Source of the DNA: Nocardia beijingensis NBRC 16342
GTDB lineage: Bacteria; Actinomycetota; Actinomycetes; Mycobacteriales; Mycobacteriaceae
NCBI RefSeq assembly: GCF_001612785.1
Contig: NZ_BDBC01000063.1
Span: 1 to 64,000, forward strand
Reading direction: 5' to 3'
Length of the DNA: 64,000 nucleotides
The notes beneath the pieces were generated by a model. It was not told the origin of the DNA and made no database searches. It saw nothing but the letters and a program-made list of their open reading frames with translations. Position numbers and translations under genes: made by a program. Positions 35,924-43,659 of the stretch are shown piece by piece; positions within the stretch are counted from its first letter, which is position 1; every line of letters starts with the position of its first letter.

Positions 35924-36141
35924 CAGGCCACCGCCCTGCCGCCGCTCCAGCAGACTTCGATCGGCTCGACCCTGCCCGCCTGGGCGTACGCCTCCAGGTC
36001 CGACACCTTGAACCGCACATGCCCGCCGATCTTGTAGAACACCACCCGACGTTCCGCGACCAGCCGACGAATGAACCGGACGCCGGTACCCAGGTACGCC
36101 GCCGCCCCCTCCACGTCCACGTATCTCGACTCGATAGTCAC
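35923..36141 (-). CDS. xis: Excisionase-like MerR-type HTH protein
   Basis: A 72-residue protein with a single winged helix-turn-helix of the excisionase/MerR type (VEGAAAYLGTGVRFIRRLVAERRVVFYKIGGHVRF is split here; core VRFIRRLVAERR). Size, fold and position directly before int are those of AICE Xis proteins, which steer the integrase toward excision. The C-terminus RAVA overlaps the int start by one base. Confidence 0.88.
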   Translation of the reverse strand: MTIESRYVDVEGAAAYLGTGVRFIRRLVAERRVVFYKIGGHVRFKVSDLEAYAQAGRVEPIEVCWSGGRAVA

Positions 36142-36156
36142 CGTTCGACCTCTCCC

Positions 36157-37893
36157 CTACGCCGCCGTGTCGTCGACTGAATCATGTTGTGCCGCAGCGG
36201 CTTCACTGGGCCTCAGGTCTATGGGTGGGTCCGCGAGCTGGGCGCGGGTGTACTCGGCTTGCCAGGTGATCTTCTGGGCCACCATCTGCATGATCAGGTG
36301 CTCCCGAGGCGGCACGTTCGGGTCGCCCGGTTCGGCCGGGGTGATCTGAAGCCGGGAGATCACCTCCCGCGAGATCCCGGCCTCGGCGAGACGTTGCCGA
36401 ACGAACTCCGCACGATCGGCCTTGTGGTCGGCCAAGTCCTTCCCGGTCCACTTCCGCGACACCAGCACCCGACGCCCCCGCATGCCAAGAGTGTCGCGGC
36501 GGTGTGCCTTGCCCTTGCACAGGCCGGGGATGGTCTTGGCGGTGGCGCCCTTGGGGACGATGCCGTAGCGGAACCACACCCCGCACGTGGGTGAGCAGGG
36601 TGTCTTGCACAGCTCGGCGTGGAGACGGTCGTAGTGGTCGGCCGCCCGTTGGGTCTTGGCTTCCAGCACGTCGCCCACGGACTTGGTGAGGTACTTCGTC
36701 AGGTACCCGATATGCCGCCCGGCTTCCTCGGTGCCGCCGAGGATGCCCTTGCTGTCGACCTGGTCGCCGAAGCGGATCACGTGCGCGGGCTCCAGCTCGT
36801 CCACGGTGTCCATCAGGTCCAACGCCTCGGTGAACGTCGGCACCGGCTCGTGAGTGTCGGGGTCGACGAATCGGCCGGCGGTGTAGTCCCAATACGGCAT
36901 GCGGTCGGTGTAGACCTCGTGGTCGAAGTGCGGCCACCACACCTGGTGATAGGTCGCCGCCGCGATCTGGCGGATCAGCGCGTGCGGATCGGTACCGCGG
37001 ACTCCGATGTGGATGTGCGGGGCCCCGCGCCGCTGCGGCTCCACCGTCGCGAAGTACTGGATATCCCGTCCCGAGGCGCGACGGTAGTTCTGGATGAACC
37101 GGTCGAACAACGCCGAGAAGTGGATCGTGTCGCGTGCGGCGCGGCGGTAGTCGTAGGACTCCGGATCGATCGGGGCCCCGTCGGAGATGGGCTTGCCCTT
37201 GTCGTCCACCCCGGCGCCGTCGCGATGGATACGCCCGTAGGAGGGCAGGGTGAGGGTGATGAACATCGAGGGCCGGTACTTGCCCTTGTACACCCGCCCC
37301 ACTGTGGTCTTGGCGACCTTCTTACGCGGCAGGTCCGGCTGCTCCTGGCGCCGCTTGGTCGACCGCTTCCGGGCAGGCTTCTCCTCCGGCTCCAGACTGG
37401 GCAGCTTGCCCTTGATGCCCGTCGCGCGCAACTCTTCGTCCAGGTCGGCCACGACTTCGCGGATACCGTCCATCGCGTCTTCGTCGCCGTCGTCGCGGGC
37501 CTTCTCGTACTCCTGCATCAGCCTCGCGCGCGCGGTGAGCAGGTCGGTTTGCTGCTGGGTGGGTGGGTTCTTCTCGATCACGGGTTCCTCCTCGATGTGC
37601 CAGCCCTCCCTGGCCTGCTGAATCCGAAGCGCCCGAGCCTTCGCCGCGCACGCGGGGCAGACGCACTCAAGGGTCGACTTGCACGGGGCGCCAACATATT
37701 TCGAACCGTGGGTGTCCAGATCGGTGGCGAGCATGGCCAGCGGTCGACGGCACACCCCATGCTGTTCGGCCATGTCGTAGGCCAGCTCCACGACGTTGAG
37801 CCGGGCGCGTCGCTCGGCCGCTGTTTCACGGGCCGCAGCCCCATCACCATCGGCGACAGGGCTGGGCAGTTGCGTGACGTTCTCCGCCGTCAT
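36157..37893 (-). CDS. Rolling-circle replication initiator (RepSA-like HUH endonuclease)
   Basis: Nicks and religates DNA at the element origin. The 578 residues contain motif I FITLTLP (211-217), the HUH motif PHIHIGVRG (292-300) and the Tyr motif YLTKYLTKS (397-405), in the order of RepSA of pSAM2. N-terminal Cys clusters (CVCPAC near 78-83, and CSPTCG later) may bind zinc. ATG 37893 overlaps the preceding small gene by ATGA; the longer frame upstream lies in that gene. 15 nt separate it from xis. Confidence 0.92.
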   Translation of the reverse strand: MTAENVTQLPSPVADGDGAAARETAAERRARLNVVELAYDMAEQHGVCRRPLAMLATDLDTHGSKYVGAPCKSTLECVCPACAAKARALRIQQAREGWHIEEEPVIEKNPPTQQQTDLLTARARLMQEYEKARDDGDEDAMDGIREVVADLDEELRATGIKGKLPSLEPEEKPARKRSTKRRQEQPDLPRKKVAKTTVGRVYKGKYRPSMFITLTLPSYGRIHRDGAGVDDKGKPISDGAPIDPESYDYRRAARDTIHFSALFDRFIQNYRRASGRDIQYFATVEPQRRGAPHIHIGVRGTDPHALIRQIAAATYHQVWWPHFDHEVYTDRMPYWDYTAGRFVDPDTHEPVPTFTEALDLMDTVDELEPAHVIRFGDQVDSKGILGGTEEAGRHIGYLTKYLTKSVGDVLEAKTQRAADHYDRLHAELCKTPCSPTCGVWFRYGIVPKGATAKTIPGLCKGKAHRRDTLGMRGRRVLVSRKWTGKDLADHKADRAEFVRQRLAEAGISREVISRLQITPAEPGDPNVPPREHLIMQMVAQKITWQAEYTRAQLADPPIDLRPSEAAAAQHDSVDDTAA

Positions 37894-38309
37894 GCCGCGT
37901 GACTCCTCAGGGTCGCGAACTTCGCCGACTGCACCACTCCGAACAGGCAGCCGCAGCCACCCGGACGAGTCCACGGCGTCCCCGCGCACGCCGGGCAGGT
38001 CTCCCACTGCGACGACTCGTGCCGCACCACACAGTCCGACGACTCACAGCCCGAGCGCTCGCACCAGATGCAGATTCCGGCGAAGGACAACCGCGACGGC
38101 CGCGCCGACGCCGTCTCATCCGGCCACAGATCGGCGACCGACTTCCCCAGCTGCGCAGCCACCGCATAGCGGGTCACCGGGTGCGGACGCCGCCCCTGGA
38201 CGACCCACCGCTCGACCGTCTTCGGGTCCACCTGCACCCGTTCGGCCAGCTTCGCCGGAGTCAACCCCGCCAGCAGGATCGCCTCCCGCAAGGTCGTGTT
38301 CACCGCCAT
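37890..38309 (-). CDS. HTH protein with Cys-rich C-terminus, element gene
   Basis: The 139 residues start with a Cro/C1-like helix-turn-helix (LREAILLAGLTPAKLAERV, then DPKTVERWVVQGRRPHP) and end with Cys pairs CIWCERSGC, CPAC and CGC that may hold a zinc ribbon. ATG 38309 shares one base with the stop of the preceding gene, and its own stop overlaps the rep ATG, so it is translated with rep. Likely controls replication or element maintenance; not a known named family to me. Confidence 0.78.
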   Translation of the reverse strand: MAVNTTLREAILLAGLTPAKLAERVQVDPKTVERWVVQGRRPHPVTRYAVAAQLGKSVADLWPDETASARPSRLSFAGICIWCERSGCESSDCVVRHESSQWETCPACAGTPWTRPGGCGCLFGVVQSAKFATLRSHAA

Positions 38310-38701
38310 CACGCCACCGCCCCGAGCTCGATCACGTCGTCCAGCTCCACCGGCGCATGCGGCGTGGTCGCCAGCACCCACTCCACCGGGCTCAACCGCA
38401 GCACCACCTCAGCGAAGTCGGTCGCCTGCCACAGCGTCGCGTCGCGCTCCTCGCTGTAGGCCAGACGCAGCAGCCCGCACTCACGCCACCGCGCGCACAT
38501 CGCGCCGAACTCCGGCGAGCCCACCGGCCCCAGTCCCGCGATCTCCTCGAACGCGATAGACATCCGGTTCGGTCGCGCCAACAGCCAGGCCAGCAACCAA
38601 CGCTCCTGGATGGACAACGCCTCCGCGCCCAGCAACAGCAACCGTGCCTGAGCCTCGGTCATCACTGTGTCCACTTGCGAGTGCACGAGCTGTGTGTTCA
38701 T
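38309..38701 (-). CDS. Small element protein upstream of rep, function unknown
   Basis: A 130-residue protein starting MNTQLVHSQVDTVMTEAQ and containing ALSIQERWLLAWLLARPNRMSI, which resembles a helix-turn-helix or replication-accessory domain. A second start at the internal MTEAQ is possible. First gene of the leftward rep-xis-int transcript; divergent from the GntR gene, with a palindrome between them. No catalytic motif seen. Confidence 0.6.
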   Translation of the reverse strand: MNTQLVHSQVDTVMTEAQARLLLLGAEALSIQERWLLAWLLARPNRMSIAFEEIAGLGPVGSPEFGAMCARWRECGLLRLAYSEERDATLWQATDFAEVVLRLSPVEWVLATTPHAPVELDDVIELGAVA

Positions 38702-38731
38702 CGAGAAAACCTCCGACCCAAACGAGACCAA

Positions 38732-38755
38732 CTGATACATAGCAGTATGCATCAG
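38732..38755. promoter_or_regulatory. Candidate operator for the element GntR regulator
   Basis: CTGATACAT-AGCAGT-ATGCATCAG is an inverted repeat with 9-bp arms (one mismatch) and 6-bp centre in the divergent region between the rep operon and the GntR gene. A direct repeat TACRTAGCAG (38737-38746 and 38757-38766, starting at the T of each TAC) overlaps it. GntR-type regulators such as KorSA of pSAM2 bind similar sites to silence transfer and replication genes. Confidence 0.55.
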
Positions 38756-38818
38756 TACGTAGCAGCATGGAAGTGTCTGACCTAGATCGGCACATATCGG
38801 TTTACGTACACTTGCCCG

Positions 38819-39172
38819 ATGGACTCCGTACGTGCTGGCCTCGCCACATATCGGCGGGTTGTAGAGCAAATCAAGGACGAAATTCGCTCTGGCGCCCGCC
38901 AGCCCGGCGACCGCCTGCCGGGGAACCGTCGGCTCGCGGAAGACTTCGGGGTGTCGCTGGGCACTGCGCAAAAGGCTCTCCGAGTGCTCCAAGACGAGGG
39001 ATGGGTGGTGACCACGCCAGCCGTCGGCGTCTTCGTTGCGGCCGATCGGCCAAGCGATCCGATCCACGATCTCGACGACCTTCGCGCTGAGGTTCAACAG
39101 CTGCGCAGGATTACGGATGACCTTGGCGCGCGTCTCGATCGAATCGAGGGCAACACCCAAGGCCGGGGCTGA
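38819..39172 (+). CDS. GntR family regulator of the element
   Basis: The 117-residue protein is a GntR winged helix (about residues 8-75: YRRVVEQIKDEIRSG, RLPGNRRLAEDFGVS, TAQKALRVLQDEGWV) with a short tail ending in a helix LRRITDDLGARLDRIEG and no effector domain. Size and place match KorSA-type repressors of AICEs. It faces the rep operon across the palindrome at 38732. Confidence 0.85.
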   Translation: MDSVRAGLATYRRVVEQIKDEIRSGARQPGDRLPGNRRLAEDFGVSLGTAQKALRVLQDEGWVVTTPAVGVFVAADRPSDPIHDLDDLRAEVQQLRRITDDLGARLDRIEGNTQGRG

Positions 39173-39348
39173 AAGACCGGCCGTCCCGGTCGGCGTTGTG
39201 CGATTCACGACTTCAGGAAACGCCGACACGATGTTGCGGCACTACGCTCCGCGATGTCGCGTCTCATGCGGGACTGTCGCACATGTCGCGGCTGTTGTAG
39301 CGTCTGTGTCTCGTCTACTGCTCAGCAGGCCAGGGGAGGGGAGCGCCT

Positions 39349-40464
39349 ATGGCATCGATCCGATTGAAACAACTGCTACGAGAACGACACTGGCAGAAGT
39401 ACGCGACGTTCTGCCGGGAGTATGACCGTGTGGCATCGGGTGTCGATCCGCAGTTGATCGGTACAGCACCGAGTCGAGGACAACTGCATCGCTGGTTAGC
39501 TGGCGAGCTTAAGGGGTTGCCGTACCCGGACCACTGCCGAGTGCTGGAAGCCATGTTCCCGGGATGGACGGCCGAAGCGCTATTCGAAGCGATCACAGAT
39601 GGTCCCGTTGCCAGCGGACAGGATCATGCCGGAGTCGCTCATCTCGTCCGTGCAGTGGAAGAAGCGTTCAGCGCCCCCGATGCCCATCGCGCAACTTGGA
39701 ACACGCCGATAGCACGAAACGGTCGCCAGGCTACCGGACTCGACGGCGCGCTCGGGGGAGGAAGTGACATCCCGGACACCATGCAACTGGTTGCCAAGAA
39801 GCTGGTAGCGCTGGCTCGTGTTCTTCGCATCGACGCCCAAGAGACAGCACGACTGGCAAGTCTCGCGGGTCAGGTTGTCGAGCTTGAGATGCACGTCAGT
39901 ATCGACATTCGGAGCGATGGACTCTCGACCGTGTGCTACCGGCATGAGCTATTCAATATGAGCGAGCACCCCGTGACGCGAATAGCGCGAGAAGTCTGGT
40001 TCGAGCACACACCCAACGGAATTCAAATCACACCGTCGACCACTGGATCGCGCAAAGTTATCATCCAGCGCATTCACGACACGCCCGGACTTTCCAAGTT
40101 CGCCTGCCAGATATCGCCGCCCATCCGCCCGGGTGAGACCGGCACCATCGCATACGAATGTGCTGGTGGACAGTTCGTAAGTGACCACTACTGGCGGCAG
40201 GGATTGCCGCGGTATACGCGCCACGTCACGATCACGTTGCGGCACAACGCAGTTGGCCGTCTGTTGTCGTACTCCGCCACAGAGGAACAGGTCAACGGCT
40301 CTGAGCAAACGGTGTCAGAAGACCTGATCTGGGACAATGACGGAGATGACGTTCTGGTCACCCTCACTCGTGACTACCTGCGCCCTGGGCAATCTGCCAC
40401 GGTCCGATGGGACGTCGAGCACATCGAGCGGAAGCGCACCAAGGAGATTCCGAATGTCAATTGA
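39349..40464 (+). CDS. Cargo protein with N-terminal HTH-like domain, function unknown
   Basis: The 371 residues begin with MASIRLKQLLRERHWQKY and PSRGQLHRWLAGELKGLPYPDHC, an N-terminal module I have seen on several actinobacterial regulators and plasmid proteins, probably DNA binding. The remaining 270 residues form an uncharacterised beta-rich domain with VELEMHVSIDIRSDG and a final beta segment. The next gene overlaps its end by 11 nt. It might sense or respond to the product of the neighbouring cyclotransferase-like protein; this is inference. Confidence 0.7.
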   Translation: MASIRLKQLLRERHWQKYATFCREYDRVASGVDPQLIGTAPSRGQLHRWLAGELKGLPYPDHCRVLEAMFPGWTAEALFEAITDGPVASGQDHAGVAHLVRAVEEAFSAPDAHRATWNTPIARNGRQATGLDGALGGGSDIPDTMQLVAKKLVALARVLRIDAQETARLASLAGQVVELEMHVSIDIRSDGLSTVCYRHELFNMSEHPVTRIAREVWFEHTPNGIQITPSTTGSRKVIIQRIHDTPGLSKFACQISPPIRPGETGTIAYECAGGQFVSDHYWRQGLPRYTRHVTITLRHNAVGRLLSYSATEEQVNGSEQTVSEDLIWDNDGDDVLVTLTRDYLRPGQSATVRWDVEHIERKRTKEIPNVN

Positions 40465-40942
40465 GACCCGGCGAGTGCACGAGACTCGATTCGACATCCT
40501 CGGGCCAGCGGGCCTGAATTCGACCGAGACGACACCCCTGTTCGCATACGGAACGCTACAGCTTGCCCCAGTTCTCGACGCCCTCATCGGCCGGGTTCCG
40601 AAGTCGGCCGAAGACAAACTCAGCGGATGGCGAGTAGCTCGCCTGCCTCACCGCGTCTACCCCGGCCTCGTACCCGACCCAGCCAGGTCGGCATACGGTC
40701 GGGTCCTAAGCGGCATCACGCCCGTGGAATGGATGCTTCTCGATCGGTTCGAGGACGACGACTACGACCTCGTGCCCGTCACCCTCGACAGTGGCCTCCA
40801 CGCGATGGTCTACGCATGGAAGAAGCCCGTCGACCAGCTCGACTGGATCGCTGACGAGTTCGCAGCATCCGAACTTCCCGCCTACGTCCAGCGATGCACC
40901 GCCTGGTTGGAACGCGACCGCTCCCGGGATTCGACGCACTGA
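40454..40942 (+). CDS. Gamma-glutamylcyclotransferase-like (GGCT/AIG2) protein
   Basis: The 162-residue protein contains the family start PLFAYGTLQLAPVLDALIG, where YGTL forms the nucleotide/substrate loop, and VEWMLLDRFEDDDYDLVPV with the Glu/Asp region expected for catalysis. ATG 40454 has AAGGAG 7 nt upstream inside the preceding gene, so the two form a coupled pair. Substrate may be a gamma-glutamyl amine or peptide. Probably element cargo. Confidence 0.83.
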   Translation: MSIETRRVHETRFDILGPAGLNSTETTPLFAYGTLQLAPVLDALIGRVPKSAEDKLSGWRVARLPHRVYPGLVPDPARSAYGRVLSGITPVEWMLLDRFEDDDYDLVPVTLDSGLHAMVYAWKKPVDQLDWIADEFAASELPAYVQRCTAWLERDRSRDSTH

Positions 40943-41454
40943 CTCCCGAGCTGGAAGCCGATGAAGGCCACCGCCCGCGCCTAGCGTCATGCAGGTTGTT
41001 GCCGAATTTGGCTATATAGGATCAAGGGCGGCGCTGGCGCGCCGCCTACGCGGCGCACCGCGCCGCGACGCGCAACCGCCGGCCTCCGCAAGCTGCGGCA
41101 GGCGGGCGCGTCGGTGCGTTGCCCCGCGTTTGGCGACGTGGCAGAACGCACCTTGTTCCTGTCTGGCCGCTTTTTCAACGTCCTCGCAGTGCTGGGCACG
41201 ACGACAGCCGTACCCGACTGACCTCCCGCAGTCCTCGACGAATCCGCCAGCACTCTGTCCGGTCAACCGGCTGTGGTCCCGTGGGGCTCGGCACTTGTTC
41301 ACGAGCAGGTCACCGCGGACAGCCGAGCGGGGGCCCCACACACGGCGAACAGCGGGGAATCCGGTGGCGCTGCCACCAGTGCGACGCCCAGCACCGCCGC
41401 AACATCGAGACCATGGCCCGCTACCCGACTGATCCCAGAGGGGGCTTCGGCCCC
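40943..41454. other. Intergenic region without supported gene inside the element
   Basis: About 510 bases. Near 41020-41090 it is very GC-rich with short inverted repeats of GGCGCGCC/GGCGGCGC type, preceded by an A/T patch CTATATAGG near 41012. Several open frames exist on both strands but their translations are Arg/Ala/Gly-rich with no family resemblance or ribosome site. It might hold an origin or regulatory structure; nothing more can be supported. Confidence 0.4.
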
Positions 41455-41455
41455 C
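41440..41455 (-). terminator. UUCG-tetraloop hairpin after the small membrane protein gene
   Basis: GGGGGC-TTCG-GCCCCC is a perfect 6-bp stem capped by a UUCG tetraloop (as read on the plus strand), touching the TAG stop at 41455-41457 of the minus-strand gene. Very stable; no T run follows on either strand. Confidence 0.5.
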
Positions 41456-41712
41456 TACTTCTTCTCGGGCTGGTCCGCAGCCCGTTTGGTCAGAATCGCC
41501 CACGCCAGTACGACCAGGAACACCAGCCAGGGGACTTCCGCGACCCAGCCGATCACCGTCCTCGTTGTCGACGGGTTCGCGACGCCGAAGCCATTAACGG
41601 CGATGGCGGTCGCCACCATGAACGGCCATGCCAGCGCCACCGTGAGACCGACGAGCACTGCCGCTCGAATCAACCAGGTTCCCCCATTGAAAAGTGGCTG
41701 ACGACGGGCCAT
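41455..41712 (-). CDS. Small two-helix membrane protein, element cargo
   Basis: 85 residues with two hydrophobic segments (about 14-38, IRAAVLVGLTVALAWPFM, and 53-72, GWVAEVPWLVFLVVLAWAI) and a basic C-terminus RAADQPEKK. GGGGG precedes the ATG by about 7 nt. Small membrane proteins of this kind occur in AICEs (Spd proteins) but no specific similarity can be claimed. Confidence 0.6.
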   Translation of the reverse strand: MARRQPLFNGGTWLIRAAVLVGLTVALAWPFMVATAIAVNGFGVANPSTTRTVIGWVAEVPWLVFLVVLAWAILTKRAADQPEKK

Positions 41713-41897
41713 CGAATCGCCCCCTTTCCCGGCTCAGAACGAAGCTGAGCGTCCTTCGGCCGCTTGGCCCTGCTGTGTGGTGGCCTGCATTGTGTTCCCG
41801 CGCCCCTCCAGCGTCAAGAGCGCCTACGGCGTCCCTCCGGGATGGCTCACGCCACTCTTGACCCCGGAGCCTCTACGCGCGAAAGGCAGGCCAATAT

Positions 41898-41920
41898 GGG
41901 GCAGGCGGGAAGCCTGCCCC
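41898..41920. terminator. Perfect 9-bp hairpin in the 41713-41985 gap
   Basis: GGGGCAGGC-GGGAA-GCCTGCCCC, 66 nt beyond the stop at 41986 on the minus strand. Probably terminates the leftward two-gene cargo transcript. No T run. Confidence 0.45.
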
Positions 41921-41985
41921 CGGGATACCAGACCACCACCCACCAGGGCCAAGAGCATCCCCGATGCGCGGACTGCGCCTAAGCT

Positions 41986-42408
41986 TCAGCCCTGCAAGAC
42001 CTGTACTACGGGATCACCGATCCGTACCAACCGATCGCCCTCGACCCGTTCCTCCGCAGGCGAGCGAATTTCTTCAAACTCTTCACGTCGCGGACCGAAC
42101 ATATCCGACAGCGGATTAGTCCCGCCTACCGTCACCTTCCGATAAGTGATTCCGACCGACATATGGTCGTACACCTCGATGATCCGAACTCGAACCTTTT
42201 CAAAAGGGACGCTGCCGATGGTCAGACCCGTATCAGGATCAAGGATCGGCTCACCTTCGGGCGCCATCACCTTGAAACGATCTTCAAGCTCGACCCCGTG
42301 CTCGCTACCGCGATTTATCACAAGTCGACGAGAATTCAGAACACGGGCCACCTTGCCGGTAACCGGTTCAACCTCTGCGAACTCTTCGCCACTGGTGCCG
42401 TCACTCAT
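41986..42408 (-). CDS. Cargo protein with a beta-barrel domain resembling the FlgT C-terminus
   Basis: The 140-residue soluble protein has the central core RVLNSRRLVINRGSEHGVEL, PDTGLTIGSVPFEKVRVRIIEVYD, and SVGITYRKVTVGG. The pattern of a short OB-like barrel with INRGSEHGVELEDRF recalls the C-terminal domain of flagellar FlgT, though no flagellar genes are here. The ATG at 42408 overlaps the stop of the membrane protein gene 42401-42904 by eight bases, so the two are coupled and likely act together. Unknown role; candidate cargo. Confidence 0.6.
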   Translation of the reverse strand: MSDGTSGEEFAEVEPVTGKVARVLNSRRLVINRGSEHGVELEDRFKVMAPEGEPILDPDTGLTIGSVPFEKVRVRIIEVYDHMSVGITYRKVTVGGTNPLSDMFGPRREEFEEIRSPAEERVEGDRLVRIGDPVVQVLQG

Positions 42409-42904
42409 GCGGCTCACCTCTCTGTGCCTGTCCCACGCGGGCGAGTTCTTCGTCGACCGCAGCTTCCGCGAACCTCCGCCAGTCATTGACCGCGTCGGAT
42501 GTCTGATCACGGTGCGCTGCCGCAAGATCAGCAACGATCCTGGCTCGCGTACGTAGTTCGGCCTGACCATGACCATCGGCATCCATTGTCAACTCCTGGA
42601 TTCGACCGAACGCAGCCATGATCCGGAACGACCTCATCACAGCGGATCGAGCAGTACGCTCAAGTTCTCGTTGACGAAGTTGCTCCGCTTCCTCGCGGTC
42701 GGCTCGCTGAAGCTGGCCCAGGATCACCGCGATCACCCATCCCGCAGCAATCGATATCAGGAACAGGACGCTGGAGAGGACGTAGCTTTCAGTCGGCGTC
42801 TGCCCCCCAGAGGCCGCAGCTACTATCCCCCAGAAGAAGCAGACCAAGGTACCGGCGACCAACAGCGCGCCGACGACATACAGCCAACCACTGACTTGGT
42901 TCAC
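42401..42904 (-). CDS. Two-helix membrane protein with coiled-coil tail, cargo
   Basis: The 167 residues have two membrane helices (about 8-32 and 43-63) then a charged helical region (QLQRADREEAEQLRQRELERTA) predicted to form a coiled coil, ending in an acidic tail. GTG 42904 has GGGAG about nine bases upstream. First gene of a two-gene unit with the FlgT-like protein, adjacent to the tRNA end of the element. This is a typical position for element cargo such as defence or stress genes. Confidence 0.62.
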   Translation of the reverse strand: MNQVSGWLYVVGALLVAGTLVCFFWGIVAAASGGQTPTESYVLSSVLFLISIAAGWVIAVILGQLQRADREEAEQLRQRELERTARSAVMRSFRIMAAFGRIQELTMDADGHGQAELRTRARIVADLAAAHRDQTSDAVNDWRRFAEAAVDEELARVGQAQRGEPHE

Positions 42905-43039
42905 CTGACGGTTCTCCCATGAATATGGTCCAGCTCAGCCATTCCGCTCCGTGCCCCCTACATGCCCTAACACCTGGCGACGCACGGACAGGCACGGCTA
43001 ACCGCCGCACATCCCCCGATCGCTCAGAGAAAGCGAAAG

Positions 43040-43067
43040 CCCCCCGACCTGGTGATTTGCCGGGGGG
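43040..43067 (-). terminator. Terminator of tRNA-Val carried by the element
   Basis: CCCCCCG (43040-43046) and CGGGGGG (43061-43067) pair around a 14-nt loop just beyond the tRNA 3' end on the minus strand. It lies inside the element and replaces the original terminator now at 34657-34688. Confidence 0.65.
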
Positions 43068-43072
43068 ACTAC

Positions 43073-43115
43073 GTGGTCCCAGCTGGGATCGAACCAGCGA
43101 CCTTCCGCGTGTGAG
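43073..43115. repeat. Proximal attachment site within tRNA-Val
   Basis: Identical 43-bp copy of 34692-34734. The tRNA here is whole because the element carries its own copy of the tRNA 3' end. Confidence 0.92.
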
Positions 43116-43145
43116 GCGGACGCTCTCCCGCTGAGCTATGAGACC
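43074..43145 (-). tRNA. tRNA-Val(CAC)
   Basis: 72-nt cloverleaf on the minus strand with acceptor stem GGTCTCA/TGGGACC, D arm AGCTCAGCGGGAGAGC, anticodon loop CTCACAC with anticodon CAC, T loop GGTTCGATCC, discriminator A. CCA is not encoded. Integration site of the element; a TAATGT box at 43192-43197 may be its -10. Confidence 0.95.
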
Positions 43146-43466
43146 TGACGGGCTTCCGGAGGCTCGCGAGGCGCCCTCCGGACGAGACGAAACATTAGCA
43201 CGCGCCACCGGCGGTTCACCAAATCGCCATCCGGACAGGGGCGGTTCAGCGCGGAACCACCGCGCCCGCGGGCAGCCACCCCGCACCCCGGCGGCGGTCC
43301 GGTCGGGGCCGGTATGTCGGTCGCTCCGGCGCCGCGTTCGGTCGCCGACCCGACGCACTACGGCGCTCACGGAGAGGGCCGATTGTCCCGGCTCCCCCAC
43401 CCATCACTCCGGCCACGCGGGTCACAGCGGGCCACCTTCCGGATTTCTGCCGTTCTACCAGCGGAT

Positions 43467-43496
43467 TTGTACCTTTCACCGAGCGTCCGCTAATGT
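43467..43496 (+). promoter_or_regulatory. Probable promoter of the tRNA-Gly/Cys/Val cluster
   Basis: TTGTAC (43467-43472), 18-bp spacer, TAATGT (43491-43496), placed about 48 nt before tRNA-Gly. Otherwise the interval 43146-43543 has no supported gene. Confidence 0.5.
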
Positions 43497-43543
43497 TCTG
43501 TCTCGCACCACGGAGGCCGGAAACGAGCCCCGGGAGGCGGAAT

Positions 43544-43616
43544 GCGGATGTAGCGCAGCTGGTAGCGCATCACCTTGCCAAGGTGAGGGTCGCGGGTTCG
43601 AATCCCGTCATCCGCT
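43544..43616 (+). tRNA. tRNA-Gly(GCC)
   Basis: 73-nt cloverleaf with acceptor stem GCGGATG/CATCCGC, anticodon loop TTGCCAA (anticodon GCC), T loop GGTTCGAATCC. Confidence 0.97.
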
Positions 43617-43659
43617 CGAGAGGTAGGGCCAGGCAACATTACGCCGTCCCCCTTTGCGC

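Larger units (their letters stand above)
34692..43115. mobile_element. Integrated AICE-like element in tRNA-Val(CAC), about 8.4 kb
   Basis: Bounded by 43-bp identical direct repeats (34692-34734 and 43073-43115), the second of which is the 3' portion of the intact tRNA-Val(CAC) gene. Inside are a tyrosine integrase beside the distal repeat, a MerR-like excisionase, an HUH rolling-circle replication initiator, two small genes with an HTH, a GntR regulator, and cargo. The int-xis-rep order matches pSAM2-type actinomycete integrative and conjugative elements. No FtsK/SpoIIIE-like Tra translocase is present, so it is probably not self-transmissible. AT-richer stretches inside also contrast with flanks. 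Confidence 0.9.

Noticed and set aside
40989..41503. Overlapping frames on both strands within the element gap
   Set aside because: Biased composition, no ribosome site, no recognisable domain; could not be chosen over noncoding DNA.
41777..42145. Plus-strand frame with Pro/Arg-rich translation in the element
   Set aside because: Overlaps the hairpin 41898-41920 and the opposite-strand gene 41986-42408; no family signal.
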